64,000 bases of DNA from JACCTU01 sp963798985 (GTDB lineage Bacteria > Actinomycetota > Thermoleophilia > Gaiellales > Gaiellaceae). A model generated the notes under the pieces. The model worked only from the letters and a program-made list of their open reading frames with translations, ran no database searches and was not told the DNA's origin. A program made the position numbers and the translations under genes. Location: contig CAWCVL010000005.1 of the NCBI GenBank assembly GCA_963798985.1, forward strand, positions 434,001 through 498,000, given 5' to 3'. Positions within the stretch are counted from its first letter, which is position 1. The number at the start of each line of letters is the position of its first letter. Positions 16,164 through 24,200 of the stretch are shown here, piece after piece.

Positions 16164-16649
16164 CTAGGGAGTGGCGAGGGCCGGAATCGAACCGGCGACA
16201 CCACGGTTTTCAGCCGTGTGCTCTACCAACTGAGCTACCTCGCCGAGGCGGGCGAAGTGTAGCCCGGTCGCCTCAGGCGTCCGGACTGCGCGGAGCCGGT
16301 CCATCAGCGTGCCGAGGAAGTCCTCCTTGAGGAGCACCGCGTCGGCGCCGGCCTCCCGGACGGCGTCGTGGATCCGCTGCCTGTCGTCCCCGGTCAGCGC
16401 GATCAGGCAGAGGCTCGGGTGGTCGCGCCGCAGCCGGGCGACCGCGCTGACGCCGTCGAGCAGCGGCATGTGGAGGTCGATCACCACCGCGTCCGGACCG
16501 AGCGACTCGGCGAGCTCGATCGCCGCGAGCCCGTCCGCGGCGGTGCCGGCCACGCTCAGGTGCGGTTGACCGTCGATCAACAGGCACAGCGATTCGAGGA
16601 ACCCCTGGTCGTCGTCCGCGAGCAGCACTCGAACGTTCGCCGCAGTCAA
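16164..16649 (-). CDS. Single-domain response regulator, open frame running through tRNA-Phe
   Basis: TTG 16649 opens a receiver domain: VLLADDDQGFLES, phospho-acceptor Asp in VVIDLHMPLLDG, Thr in IALTGDD, and Lys in VLLKEDFLG. The receiver ends near 16270, but the frame has no stop until 16164, so the last 26 or so residues are translated tRNA-Phe. In the -1 frame a TGA lies at 16273-16275, just before the tRNA, so a one-base loss is a reasonable explanation. A -10-like TAGGCT lies 7 nt upstream of the start. No output domain and no partner kinase are visible. Confidence 0.75.
   Translation of the reverse strand: MTAANVRVLLADDDQGFLESLCLLIDGQPHLSVAGTAADGLAAIELAESLGPDAVVIDLHMPLLDGVSAVARLRRDHPSLCLIALTGDDRQRIHDAVREAGADAVLLKEDFLGTLMDRLRAVRTPEATGLHFARLGEVAQLVEHTAENRGVAGSIPALATP
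16172..16244 (-). tRNA. tRNA-Phe (anticodon GAA)
   Basis: On the reverse strand the acceptor stem GGCGAGG pairs with CCTCGCC, the D arm contains AGCTCAGTTGGTAGAGC, the anticodon stem-loop reads ACGGCTGAAAACCGT with anticodon GAA (16209-16211), and the T arm has GGTTCGATTCC. It is 73 nt with discriminator A; CCA is not encoded. The reading frame of the upstream response regulator runs through it on the same strand. Confidence 0.96.
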
Positions 16650-16656
16650 GGGGGGC

Positions 16657-16663
16657 TAGCCTA
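16657..16663. promoter_or_regulatory. Overlapping divergent -10 boxes (arginase / response regulator)
   Basis: Only 22 bp separate the two start codons (16649 minus, 16672 plus). TAGCCT on the plus strand (16657-16662) and TAGGCT on the minus strand (16663-16658) share five base pairs; the minus-strand box is 7 nt from its TTG and the plus-strand box 9 nt from its ATG. Both promoters could not be melted independently. Confidence 0.4.
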
Positions 16664-16671
16664 CTCCTCAG

Positions 16672-17580
16672 ATGGCCGCGAAAGAAAAGCAGCCGGTCGC
16701 CGTGATCGGCGCGCCGCTCGACCTCGGACAAGGACGTCGCGGTGTCGACATGGGCCCGTCGGCGATCCGGTACGCCGGTCTGGACACGCGGCTGGCGGAG
16801 ATCGGCCGACGAGTCGAGGACCGGGGCAACGTCGAGACCGCTGTCGCCGAAGCAGCCGAGGTCGGCGAGCCGAACGCGCGCTACCTGCTGCCCGTCCTGC
16901 GCACGTGCGAGCGGGTTGCGGCGCTCGTGAGGCGCACCGCCGAGTCGGGCGCGGTGCCGCTCGTGCTCGGCGGAGACCACTCGGTGGCCATCGGCTCGAT
17001 CGGTGGCCTGGCGGCGGCCTACGGCAGCGGCGGGGTTCTCTGGCTCGACGCGCACGGCGACCTGAACACGCCCGAGACCTCACCGACCGGCAACGTCCAC
17101 GGGATGGTGCTCGCGGCTGTGCTCGGCCTCGGCGGGGCGGCGTTCGAGAGCGCTGCGTGGCCGACGCCCGCGATCGATCCGGAACGTGTCGCGCTCGTCG
17201 GCGTGCGCTCGCTCGACGAGGGTGAGCGCGCCAGGGTGCGGGAACTCGGTGCAAAGGTCTTCACGATGAGCGACGTCGACCGTCTCGGCGTCGAGCGCGC
17301 GATCCGCGAGTCGCTCGCCCACGTCGCAGGCCCTGGGTTCGTACACGTGAGCCTCGATATGGACGTCGTCGATCCCGAGGTCGCGCCCGGCGTCGGTACA
17401 CCGGTCCGCGGTGGCCTGTCCTACCGCGAGGCGCACCTCGCGCTCGAGCTCGTCGCCGAGTCGGGCCTCGCGTCGTCGCTCGACGTCGTCGAGGTGAACC
17501 CGATCTTCGACCGGCAGAACGAGACGGCGGCGCTCGCGGTCGAGCTCGTTGCGAGCGCCCTAGGCGCCCGGATCCTCTAG
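16672..17580 (+). CDS. rocF: Arginase (ureohydrolase family)
   Basis: 302 aa. The binuclear manganese ligands are all visible: GGDHSVAIGS, DAHGDLNTPETSPTGNVHGM and SLDMDVVDPEVAPGVGTP. ETSPTGNVHGM is typical of true arginases rather than agmatinases, so conversion of arginine to ornithine and urea is the expected reaction. The length is normal. No ornithine aminotransferase or urease lies nearby. The 3' end overlaps the convergent hydrolase gene by 21 nt. Confidence 0.92.
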   Translation: MAAKEKQPVAVIGAPLDLGQGRRGVDMGPSAIRYAGLDTRLAEIGRRVEDRGNVETAVAEAAEVGEPNARYLLPVLRTCERVAALVRRTAESGAVPLVLGGDHSVAIGSIGGLAAAYGSGGVLWLDAHGDLNTPETSPTGNVHGMVLAAVLGLGGAAFESAAWPTPAIDPERVALVGVRSLDEGERARVRELGAKVFTMSDVDRLGVERAIRESLAHVAGPGFVHVSLDMDVVDPEVAPGVGTPVRGGLSYREAHLALELVAESGLASSLDVVEVNPIFDRQNETAALAVELVASALGARIL

Positions 17581-18333
17581 GAACGTCTCGATCGCGTCCG
17601 CGGTCTGCTCGTACGCGTCCCACAGGACGACGTGACGGCCCGGCACGGTGACGACGTCGAGGTCACCGAGCTCCGAGCGCAGGACGTCCACGACCGCCGG
17701 CACCGTGACGTCGGTGTCGGCGCCGACGACGAGCAGCGTCGGCACCTGCACCCGCTCCCACGCAGGTGGCGGCTGCGCGAGCTCGCCGAGCGCGGCGATC
17801 ACCGCCGACTGCGAGTAGCGAAACCGGAGCCGCCCGTCCTCGTCGCGGACGAGGTGCTCCCCAAACTCCTCGTCGATCAGCTCTCGAGGCGCGAGCGGCG
17901 AGAGCGGCGCGCGCTCGGCACGTGCTTCGTCCTCGGTCGCGAACGACCGGTCGGGACGGTGTTGCTCGGCCCGCTCGAGCGCGATCGTCGGCGGGACCCA
18001 AACCGCTGGGTCGAGGAGCACCGAGCGCTCGGCGACCCCGGCCGCGGTCAGCTCGAGCGTCAGCCGACCGCCGAAGCTGTGCCCGATCACAGTCGCGCGC
18101 TCGACGCCGACGGCCTCGAGCGTCTCGCGCAGGTCCTCGACGTGCTGCGCGATCGTCCAGGGCGGCTCCCAGCCCGAGCGTCCGTGGCCGCGCAGGTCGG
18201 GGGCGAGCACGCGGAAGCGGCGCAGGCGCTCCTCCGCGAGGCGGCGGAAGCGGCGGCCGTGGCCCATGACGCCGTGGAGGCAGAGGACGGGCGGCGCGCC
18301 CGGATCGCCCCACTCGTGGACGTGCAGGAGCAC
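17560..18333 (-). CDS. Alpha/beta hydrolase
   Basis: 257 aa from GTG 18333 (VLLHVHEWGDPGAPPVLCLH). The oxyanion region is LCLHGVMGHG, the nucleophile Ser is in VIGHSFGGRL, the acid is in VVGADTDVTVP, and the catalytic His is in VPGRHVVLWD. The cap region carries many Arg and Glu residues. Such proteins hydrolyse esters or similar bonds; the substrate cannot be assigned. The frame is open upstream beyond 18600, but the family fold begins at this GTG. Confidence 0.85.
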   Translation of the reverse strand: MLLHVHEWGDPGAPPVLCLHGVMGHGRRFRRLAEERLRRFRVLAPDLRGHGRSGWEPPWTIAQHVEDLRETLEAVGVERATVIGHSFGGRLTLELTAAGVAERSVLLDPAVWVPPTIALERAEQHRPDRSFATEDEARAERAPLSPLAPRELIDEEFGEHLVRDEDGRLRFRYSQSAVIAALGELAQPPPAWERVQVPTLLVVGADTDVTVPAVVDVLRSELGDLDVVTVPGRHVVLWDAYEQTADAIETFLEDPGA

Positions 18334-18362
18334 GCGCTCTAGAAAACCAGATCCGGCGGCGC

Positions 18363-18456
18363 TACGGTCATTTGCGTGTCCCCGTTCGACCAAGCCGGGA
18401 CGAGCCCGGCGAGCCTGGTGCTCGTGGTCGAGGACGACTTCGCGACAGCCGTCTGA
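18363..18456 (+). CDS. Possible 26-residue small ORF with its own -10 box
   Basis: TACGGT (18363-18368) is 7 nt upstream of GTG 18376, the same spacing seen before larger genes here. The ORF (18376-18456) encodes VSPFDQAGTSPASLV and then LVVEDDFATAV, with no recognisable domain. Its stop overlaps a GAGG ribosome-binding site 6 nt before the phosphoesterase GTG, so it could act as a coupled leader peptide. It could also be the untranslated leader of that gene. Confidence 0.35.
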
Positions 18457-18464
18457 GGCGCGGC

Positions 18465-19130
18465 GTGCTCGGCCTGCTCTACGACATCCACGGCAACCTG
18501 CCCGCGCTCGAGGCGGTGCTCGCTGAGGCCGACGAGCTCGGCGTCGACAGCTGGTTGCTCGGCGGCGACTACGGGATCCCGAGCCCATGGCCACTCGAGA
18601 CCCTCGAGCGGCTCGAGGCGCTGCCGAACACGACCTGGATTCGCGGGAACGGCGAGCGCTGGGCACGCGAGCTCCCCGACATCCCGGAGGTCCGGGAGGC
18701 CTACGAGCAGCACGTGATCGGGGTGCTTCCCGACGATGTGCTCGAGCGGCTCTATCGACTGCCCGCGCAGGTCGAGCTCGACGGCGTCCTGTACGTGCAT
18801 GGCTCGCCTCTCTCCGACGTCGAGAGCTTCGCGCCGGAGCCGGAACCGGACGAGGAGCGTCTGCTCGCGGGGGTGCGCGACCGCACCGTCGTGTTCGGGC
18901 ACAGCCATCAGCAGTTCCGGCGGCCGGGGCCGAACGACACCGAGCTCCTGAACCCCGGAAGCTCGGGAATGCCGCTCGACGGTGACCGTCGTCCAGCGTG
19001 GGCGACTCGCGACGGCGACTTCACGTTCCATCGCACCGAGTACGACGTCGAGCGCGCGGTCGCCGGCTTCCGCAGCCTGGGTGAGTTCGGCGCGTTCGTC
19101 GCCCGCCGGCTCGAGAACGGCTCCGACTAG
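18465..19130 (+). CDS. Calcineurin-like metallophosphoesterase (YfcE type)
   Basis: 221 aa from GTG 18465, preceded by GAGG. The metal-binding motifs are YDIHGNLPALEAVL (D-x-H), LLGGDYGIPSPWP (G-D), RGNGE (G-N) and VFGHSHQQF (G-H-x-H); a later NPGSSGMP is characteristic of the YfcE/MJ0936-like group. It is a cytoplasmic phosphodiesterase or phosphatase; substrates of this group are varied. The frame extends upstream to 18372, but that section encodes the small ORF in another frame and lacks the fold. Confidence 0.87.
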   Translation: MLGLLYDIHGNLPALEAVLAEADELGVDSWLLGGDYGIPSPWPLETLERLEALPNTTWIRGNGERWARELPDIPEVREAYEQHVIGVLPDDVLERLYRLPAQVELDGVLYVHGSPLSDVESFAPEPEPDEERLLAGVRDRTVVFGHSHQQFRRPGPNDTELLNPGSSGMPLDGDRRPAWATRDGDFTFHRTEYDVERAVAGFRSLGEFGAFVARRLENGSD

Positions 19131-19555
19131 GCGAGCGCGGCGTCGAGCGTCAGCTCGACGTTGCCCTTCAGCGCCTTCGAGACCGGACAATTCTCCTTCG
19201 CCTGTTCGGCCGCCTCGCGGAACGCGTCAGCGTCGACGCCGGGAACGTCCCCGCGGACCGTCACGGCGAGCTTCGTGATCCCGACGCCGCCTTCGAACGT
19301 CGACACGACGTCGGTCTCGAGCGACGTCGGCGGCGTGCCCGCGCGCGCGAGGCCGCCCGAGAGCGCCATCGAGAAGCAGCTCGACAGCGCCGCCGCGATG
19401 AGCTCCTCGGGGCTGGTGCCCGCGGAGGCGTCTTCGGCGCGCGCCTTCCACGTCACCGTCTGCGGTCCCGTCGCCCCGGACCCGAGCGTGAACACGCCGG
19501 ATCCGCTCGCCAGGTCGCCTTCCCACCTCGTGTGTGCGCGATGCTCAACCGCCAT
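19127..19555 (-). CDS. osmC: OsmC-family peroxide/hydroperoxide reductase
   Basis: 142 aa. The two redox cysteines are in ALSSCFSMALSGGL and KENCPVSKAL, at the correct separation for OsmC/Ohr proteins. The N-terminus HRAHTRWEGDLASGSG and TSPEELIAAALSSC favour OsmC over Ohr. It reduces organic hydroperoxides with thiols in the cytoplasm. It starts within the rarA 3' end (11-nt overlap), so the two are one transcript, and it overlaps the convergent phosphoesterase end by 4 nt. Confidence 0.92.
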   Translation of the reverse strand: MAVEHRAHTRWEGDLASGSGVFTLGSGATGPQTVTWKARAEDASAGTSPEELIAAALSSCFSMALSGGLARAGTPPTSLETDVVSTFEGGVGITKLAVTVRGDVPGVDADAFREAAEQAKENCPVSKALKGNVELTLDAALA

Positions 19556-20816
19556 CCTCGCCCTCCCTCTCGTCGCCGGAACCCGATGGCCGATAGTACG
19601 TCGTGCCCTTCAGCTCGTCGGGCAGGTAGTCGACGTCGAACCCGCGCTCGTCGTCGTGCGGATAGACGTACCCCTTGCCGTGGCCGAGCTTCTTCGCGCC
19701 CGCGTAGTGCGCGTCGCGGAGCGACTTCGGCGGCCGCAGGTTGCCGCGCTCCTGCACGTCGCGGGTGGCTTCGTTGATCGCGACGTAGCTCGCGTTGGAC
19801 TTCGGCGCGCGCGCGAGGTAGATCGCGGCCTGCGAGAGGTTGAGTCGTGCCTCGGGCAGTCCGACGTGCTCGAGCGCGTGCGCCGCGGCGACCGCGACGA
19901 CGAGCGCCTGCGGGTCGGCGTTGCCGACGTCCTCGGATGCGAGGACGATCATGCGGCGCGCGATGAAGCGAGGGTCCTCGCCCGCCTCGAGCATCGCGGC
20001 GAGGTAGTAGACGGTGGCGTCGGGATCGGAGCCGCGCATCGACTTGATGAACGCGGAGATCGTGTCGTAGTGGCGATCGCCGCCCTTGTCGTACACGAGC
20101 GGCCGCTTCGTCGACGCGTCCTCGACGTGTCGGGGCTCCAGTGCGCCGCCCTCGGCGCGCGCGGTCTGCGACGCCAGCTCGAGGATCGAGAGCGCATTTC
20201 GCGCGTCGCCGCCTGCGCGCTCGGCGACGAGCGCGGCGACTTCCGGGGTCAGCTCGACTCCGAGCTCGTCGGCGCCGCGACGTGCGATCCGCTCCAGGCC
20301 CTCGGGTGAGTGCGGCTCGAGCTCGTAGAGCTGCGCGCGGCTGAGGAGGGCGGAGTTGACCTCGAAGTACGGGTTCTCGGTCGTGGCGCCGATCAACGTG
20401 ATCACGCCTTCCTCGACCGCCGGCAGGAGCGCGTCCTGCTGCGCCTTGTTGAAGCGGTGGATCTCGTCCAGGAAGAGGATCGTCCGCTGGCCTTGCGCGC
20501 CGAGCCGTTCCCGGGCGCGCGAGATCACCTCGCGGACCTGCGAGACCGTCGCCGAGACGGCGGAGAGCTCCTCGAACTCAGCGCCGGTCGCGTTCGCGAC
20601 GATCCGGGCGAGCGTCGTCTTGCCGCTTCCGGGCGGTCCGTAGAGGATCGTCGAGCGAACCCGGTCCTCCTCGATCGCGAGGCGAAGCGCCGAGCCCGGG
20701 CCGAGGACGTGCTCCTGCCCGACGAACTCGTCGAGCGAGCGCGGCCTCAGGCGGAGCGGGAGCGGTGCGATGTCGGGGATGCGCTCCCTGGCAGCATCGG
20801 AGAAGAGGTCGCTCAC
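19545..20816 (-). CDS. rarA: Replication-associated recombination protein A (MgsA/RarA)
   Basis: 423 aa AAA+ ATPase. It opens with PLPLRLRPRSLDEFVGQEHV, has Walker A (YGPPGSGKTTLA), Walker B (LFLDEIHRFNKAQQD), sensor 1 (GATTENPYFEVNSALLSR) and the C-terminal tetramerisation domain (KSMRGSDPDATVYYLAAML, RRMIVLASEDVGNADP). RarA acts at stalled replication forks. The start is GTG 20816, only 9 bp from the KynA ATG on the other strand, so its promoter must lie within kynA sequence; a CATACT box 6 nt upstream is a candidate. Confidence 0.95.
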   Translation of the reverse strand: MSDLFSDAARERIPDIAPLPLRLRPRSLDEFVGQEHVLGPGSALRLAIEEDRVRSTILYGPPGSGKTTLARIVANATGAEFEELSAVSATVSQVREVISRARERLGAQGQRTILFLDEIHRFNKAQQDALLPAVEEGVITLIGATTENPYFEVNSALLSRAQLYELEPHSPEGLERIARRGADELGVELTPEVAALVAERAGGDARNALSILELASQTARAEGGALEPRHVEDASTKRPLVYDKGGDRHYDTISAFIKSMRGSDPDATVYYLAAMLEAGEDPRFIARRMIVLASEDVGNADPQALVVAVAAAHALEHVGLPEARLNLSQAAIYLARAPKSNASYVAINEATRDVQERGNLRPPKSLRDAHYAGAKKLGHGKGYVYPHDDERGFDVDYLPDELKGTTYYRPSGSGDEREGEDGG

Positions 20817-20822
20817 ACACGA

Positions 20823-20830
20823 AGTATGCT
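20823..20830. promoter_or_regulatory. Overlapping divergent -10 boxes (rarA / kynA)
   Basis: Reading left, CATACT (20828-20823) lies 6 nt from the rarA GTG. Reading right, TATGCT (20825-20830) lies 10 nt from GTG 20841, an in-frame alternative start for kynA. The two boxes share four base pairs. Confidence 0.35.
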
Positions 20831-21551
20831 CCCGCCACCCGTGCCCGAAGTCGAGGACTTCTCAGAGCCGATCCTCCCGGGGACGGCACCCAGCGACTAC
20901 GAGCGGTACCTCCGGACGGACGAGCTGCTCGCCCTCCAGAAAGCGCCCGACGAGCTGACGCACCGCGACGAGCTCCTGTTCATGACCGTGCACCAGTCGT
21001 CCGAGCTCTGGCTGAAGCTCGCGAGCTTCGAGGTCGAGACCGCCGTCGGCCTGCTCCGCGACGGCGAGCTCGCCGGGGCGCTGCGGCTCCTGCGCAGGGC
21101 GCACGACTGCCTGCAGAACACCTTCATTGCCCTCGACATGCTCGAGCACATGTCGCCGTGGGAGTACACGGCGTTCGTCCGGCCATTGCTCGGCCACGGA
21201 AGCGGCTTCGACTCTCCTGGTTTTCGAGAGGTGCGCCGGGTCTCGCCGATGCTCGGAGAGGCCTTCCACCGGCTCAGGCGTGACGCCGAGCTCTCGCTCG
21301 TCGACGTCTACGTCCACGGCCGAGAGCACGAGGAGCTGTACCAGCTCGCCGAGGCGCTCGTCGAGTGGGACGAGCGCGTCACGCTGTGGCGCGTGCGTCA
21401 CTTCAAGGTCGTCGAGCGAATCATCGGTGCGGGCGCGATCGGCACGCAGGGCACGCCAGTCGAGCTGCTCGGGCGGCTGATCCACAGCCGCATGTATCCG
21501 GAGCTGTGGGACGTGCGGAACGAGCTGACCGACCGGGCGAACCGCGGCTGA
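20826..21551 (+). CDS. kynA: Tryptophan 2,3-dioxygenase
   Basis: 241 aa from ATG 20826; GTG 20841 is an alternative and leaves room for a promoter. Family features include DELLFMTVHQSSELWLKL, RAHDCLQNTFIALDML, SGFDSPGFREV, and the haem-ligand histidine in WRVRHFKVVERIIG followed by GTQGTP. It opens the indole ring of tryptophan to N-formylkynurenine using haem and O2. It is shorter than most homologues (about 280 aa), mainly at the N-terminus. The stop overlaps the next ATG by one base (TGATG). No other kynurenine gene is in the window. Confidence 0.93.
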   Translation: MLPPPVPEVEDFSEPILPGTAPSDYERYLRTDELLALQKAPDELTHRDELLFMTVHQSSELWLKLASFEVETAVGLLRDGELAGALRLLRRAHDCLQNTFIALDMLEHMSPWEYTAFVRPLLGHGSGFDSPGFREVRRVSPMLGEAFHRLRRDAELSLVDVYVHGREHEELYQLAEALVEWDERVTLWRVRHFKVVERIIGAGAIGTQGTPVELLGRLIHSRMYPELWDVRNELTDRANRG

Positions 21552-22849
21552 TGGCCATCTCGACGTTGCGGGGAGAGGTGACCGAGCTCCTGCAGGAGCT
21601 GATCCGCGTCGACACGGTCAACCCGCCCGGCAACGAGACCGTCGCCGCAGAGCTCTTGCGCGAGTACCTCGAGTCGAACGGCGTGCGCTGCGAGCTCTAC
21701 GCGAAGACGCCGGATCGGGCGAACCTCGTCGCGCGCATTCCCGGCACGGGCGGCGGGCCGAGGCTCGCGCTGCTCTCCCACACCGATACGGTGCTCGCCG
21801 ACGCGGAGGAGTGGGAGCGCGGCCCGTGGTCCGGTGACGTGCACGAAGGCGAGGTGTGGGGGCGCGGCGCGCTCGACATGAAGGGCGAGGTCGCGGCGAA
21901 CGCGGTTGCGCTCGCGTCGCTCGCGCGCGACGGGTTCGAGCCCCGCGGCGACCTGATCTTCGTCGCGGCCGCCGACGAGGAGGTGAACACCGGCTTCGGG
22001 CTCTCCTGGCTCTGCGAGGCGCACCCCGAGGCGGTGCGGGCCGAGTTCGCGCTGAACGAGGGCGGCGGCGACCGCGTCGAGCTCGGCGGCAAGCCGTTCT
22101 ACCTCGTCTCGACCGCGGAGAAGATGAGCGCGCCGTTCACGATCCGCGTGCGCGGGCGCGCGGGGCACGGATCGGTGCCGAGCATCGCCGACAACGCGCT
22201 GCTCAAGGCCGCGCCACTCATCGAGCGGCTCGGCGCGTACAGGCATCCGCCGCAGCACACGCCCGAGACCGAGGCGTTCTTCCGCGCGGTCACCGGTGAG
22301 GTGCCGCCGATCGAGCAGGCGCTCGAGCGCGCGGGCGAGCTGCACCCGATGTTCGGGCTGCTCCTGGAAGCGCTGGTCGGCCCGACGTATGCCCCGACCA
22401 TGATCGAGGCGTCGAAGAAGCGGAACGTCATCCCGAGCCTTTGCCAGATCACCGTCGACTCGCGGCTCCTGCCGGGGCAGACGCCTGCCGACTCGGAGGA
22501 GATCGTCCGATCGGTGCTCGGTGACGGCGACTACGAGCTCGAGTGGATCGAGGCGGCGGGTGGCACGCGGTCGCCGGTCGAGTCTCCGCTCTGGGAGGCG
22601 CTCGAGACGTGGGTGCGCGCCAAGGACCCGACTGCGGGGCTCGCGCCGATGTGCCTGTCCGGCTTCACCGACAGCCACTGGATGCGCGAGGCGTTCGGCA
22701 CGGTGGCGTACGGCTTCTTCCCGATGCGCGCGATGGACGCCGAGGTCGCGGTTCGGCTCATTCACTCGGCGAACGAGCGCATTCCGGTCGACGACCTCGA
22801 GCTCGCGGTCGACTTCTACCGGGACGCCGCACAGCACCTCTGCGGCTAG
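21551..22849 (+). CDS. M20-family metallopeptidase / amidohydrolase
   Basis: 432 aa. Zinc ligands and catalytic residues are visible: SHTDTV (His and catalytic Asp), GALDMKGEV (bridging Asp), AADEEVNTGFG (general-base Glu) and a late SGFTDSHW region supplying the final His. A lid domain (RGRAGHGSVPS) lies in the middle. It resembles ArgE/DapE/CPG2-type deacylases and carboxypeptidases; the substrate is uncertain. Its start overlaps the kynA stop, so the pair is coupled; a link to kynurenine metabolism is possible but unproven. Confidence 0.88.
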   Translation: MAISTLRGEVTELLQELIRVDTVNPPGNETVAAELLREYLESNGVRCELYAKTPDRANLVARIPGTGGGPRLALLSHTDTVLADAEEWERGPWSGDVHEGEVWGRGALDMKGEVAANAVALASLARDGFEPRGDLIFVAAADEEVNTGFGLSWLCEAHPEAVRAEFALNEGGGDRVELGGKPFYLVSTAEKMSAPFTIRVRGRAGHGSVPSIADNALLKAAPLIERLGAYRHPPQHTPETEAFFRAVTGEVPPIEQALERAGELHPMFGLLLEALVGPTYAPTMIEASKKRNVIPSLCQITVDSRLLPGQTPADSEEIVRSVLGDGDYELEWIEAAGGTRSPVESPLWEALETWVRAKDPTAGLAPMCLSGFTDSHWMREAFGTVAYGFFPMRAMDAEVAVRLIHSANERIPVDDLELAVDFYRDAAQHLCG

Positions 22850-22852
22850 CCT
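22847..22852 (+). promoter_or_regulatory. -10 box before the DUF1385 gene
   Basis: TAGCCT ends 6 nt before ATG 22859, and its TAG is the stop of the M20 gene. A GGAG in the same gap could instead serve as a ribosome-binding site, so this case is ambiguous. Confidence 0.3.
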
Positions 22853-22858
22853 GGAGCA

Positions 22859-23629
22859 ATGGCTGACAAGATCCGGCTCGGCGGGATGGCTTTGCCCAAC
22901 GGCGTGCTCGTGCACGGCCCGACCTCGTGGGCCTGCGCGATTCGGTTGCCCGACGGGACGCTCGAGGTCGCGGCGGAGCGCAAGCGCTTCGTCAGCGGCG
23001 AAGGGACGCCGCCGCTGCTCCGCGGTCCGCTGAAGCTGCTCGAGGCGGTGGCGGTGCTCCCTTCGGTGCGGCGCGCGCTTCCGGGGGCGCGACTCCCGTT
23101 CGAACGTCCGGCCGTGGTCGCGGCGATGCTCGGCAGCGTGTTCGCACTACGCGTTGTTCGCGGCTCTCGCCTGGGGACCGCGACGCAGGAGGTGCTCTCG
23201 GCGGCGCTGTCGTTCGCGCCCGCGGTGTTGGCGCTTCGCAGCTCGGAGCTCGCGGCGTACCACGGCGCCGAGCACATGTCGATCGGGACGTACGAGCACG
23301 ACGAACCGCGCGCGAAGGAGCACGAACGCTGCGGCTCGCACCTGGTCGGCCCGATCCTGCTCACGACGACGCTCGGCAACGTGCTGGCGGCAAAGGCCCC
23401 AGCGCAGATGCGCCCGCTCGCACGCGCCGCGGCTGCCTTCGGCGCAATCGCAGTCTCGACGGAGATCTTCTCGTGGATGGTGCGCCACCCACAGCATCCG
23501 GTCGCCCGCGCGCTCTCGCGGCCGGGCAACGAGCTGCAGCACCGCGTCGGCACCGACGAGCCGTCCGCGGGGCAGCTCGAGGTCGCGAACGCGGCGCTTC
23601 GCGCCTGCCTCGAGCTCGAAGAGGCGTGA
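22859..23629 (+). CDS. DUF1385 (YqhQ-like) membrane protein
   Basis: 256 aa. The N-terminus RLGGMALPNGVLVHGP matches the 'GGQAVMEGVMMRGP' type opening of DUF1385, and the diagnostic AAYHGAEHMSIGTYEH is complete. Hydrophobic stretches at about residues 78-98, 108-122 and 160-200 suggest a membrane protein. The molecular function of the family is not known. The stop overlaps the GTG of the next methyltransferase by 4 nt. Confidence 0.83.
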   Translation: MADKIRLGGMALPNGVLVHGPTSWACAIRLPDGTLEVAAERKRFVSGEGTPPLLRGPLKLLEAVAVLPSVRRALPGARLPFERPAVVAAMLGSVFALRVVRGSRLGTATQEVLSAALSFAPAVLALRSSELAAYHGAEHMSIGTYEHDEPRAKEHERCGSHLVGPILLTTTLGNVLAAKAPAQMRPLARAAAAFGAIAVSTEIFSWMVRHPQHPVARALSRPGNELQHRVGTDEPSAGQLEVANAALRACLELEEA

Positions 23630-24168
23630 CCCCGCCGCTGGTCGAGCGCGCGGCTGCGCTCGCCGCGGAGCTCGGGTTCGAGAGCTCCTGCTCGCCGGAG
23701 ACCGGTCGCCTGCTCCACGCGCTCGCCGGCATGCGCGGGCGCGAGCGCGTCGGCGAGACCGGGACGGGGGTGGGCTACGGCGCCGCCTGGATCGTCTCGG
23801 CGCTCGATCCTTCGGTGCCGTTCTTCACGGCGGAGCTCGACGAAACGAGGGTTGGAGTCGCCGCGGAGCTCTTCCGCCACGACGAGCACGTCCACGTGCT
23901 CGCGGGGGACTGGCACGACGTGCTGAGCGCGCACGCCCCGTTCGACCTTCTCTTCCACGACGGCTCGAAGCGCCGGCCCGAGCTGGACGGCGAGGAGACG
24001 CTCCGCCTGCTGGCGCCGAGAGGCGCGATCGTCATGGACGACCTGACGCCGGGACGCCCCGGAACCGACGCTGTTCGTGACTTCTGGCTCGAGCACCCCG
24101 ACCTGGCCGCGACCGAGCTCCAGGTCTCGCCGGAGGAGGCCGTGATCGTCGCCGTTCGGACTCGCTAA
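23626..24168 (+). CDS. Class I SAM-dependent methyltransferase, O-methyltransferase-like
   Basis: 180 aa from GTG 23626. The SAM site is RVGETGTGVGYGAAWIV, followed by FFTAELDETRVGVAAELF, a late DLLFHDGSKR and RGAIVMDDLTP, as in small caffeoyl-CoA-type O-methyltransferases. The opening SPETGRLLHALAGM also fits that family. No substrate can be inferred. It overlaps the DUF1385 stop and ends 32 nt before the FtsH-like gene. Confidence 0.8.
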   Translation: MTPPLVERAAALAAELGFESSCSPETGRLLHALAGMRGRERVGETGTGVGYGAAWIVSALDPSVPFFTAELDETRVGVAAELFRHDEHVHVLAGDWHDVLSAHAPFDLLFHDGSKRRPELDGEETLRLLAPRGAIVMDDLTPGRPGTDAVRDFWLEHPDLAATELQVSPEEAVIVAVRTR

Positions 24169-24200
24169 GGGTCGACGCGGTTCCTGCCGATCCCTCCTTT

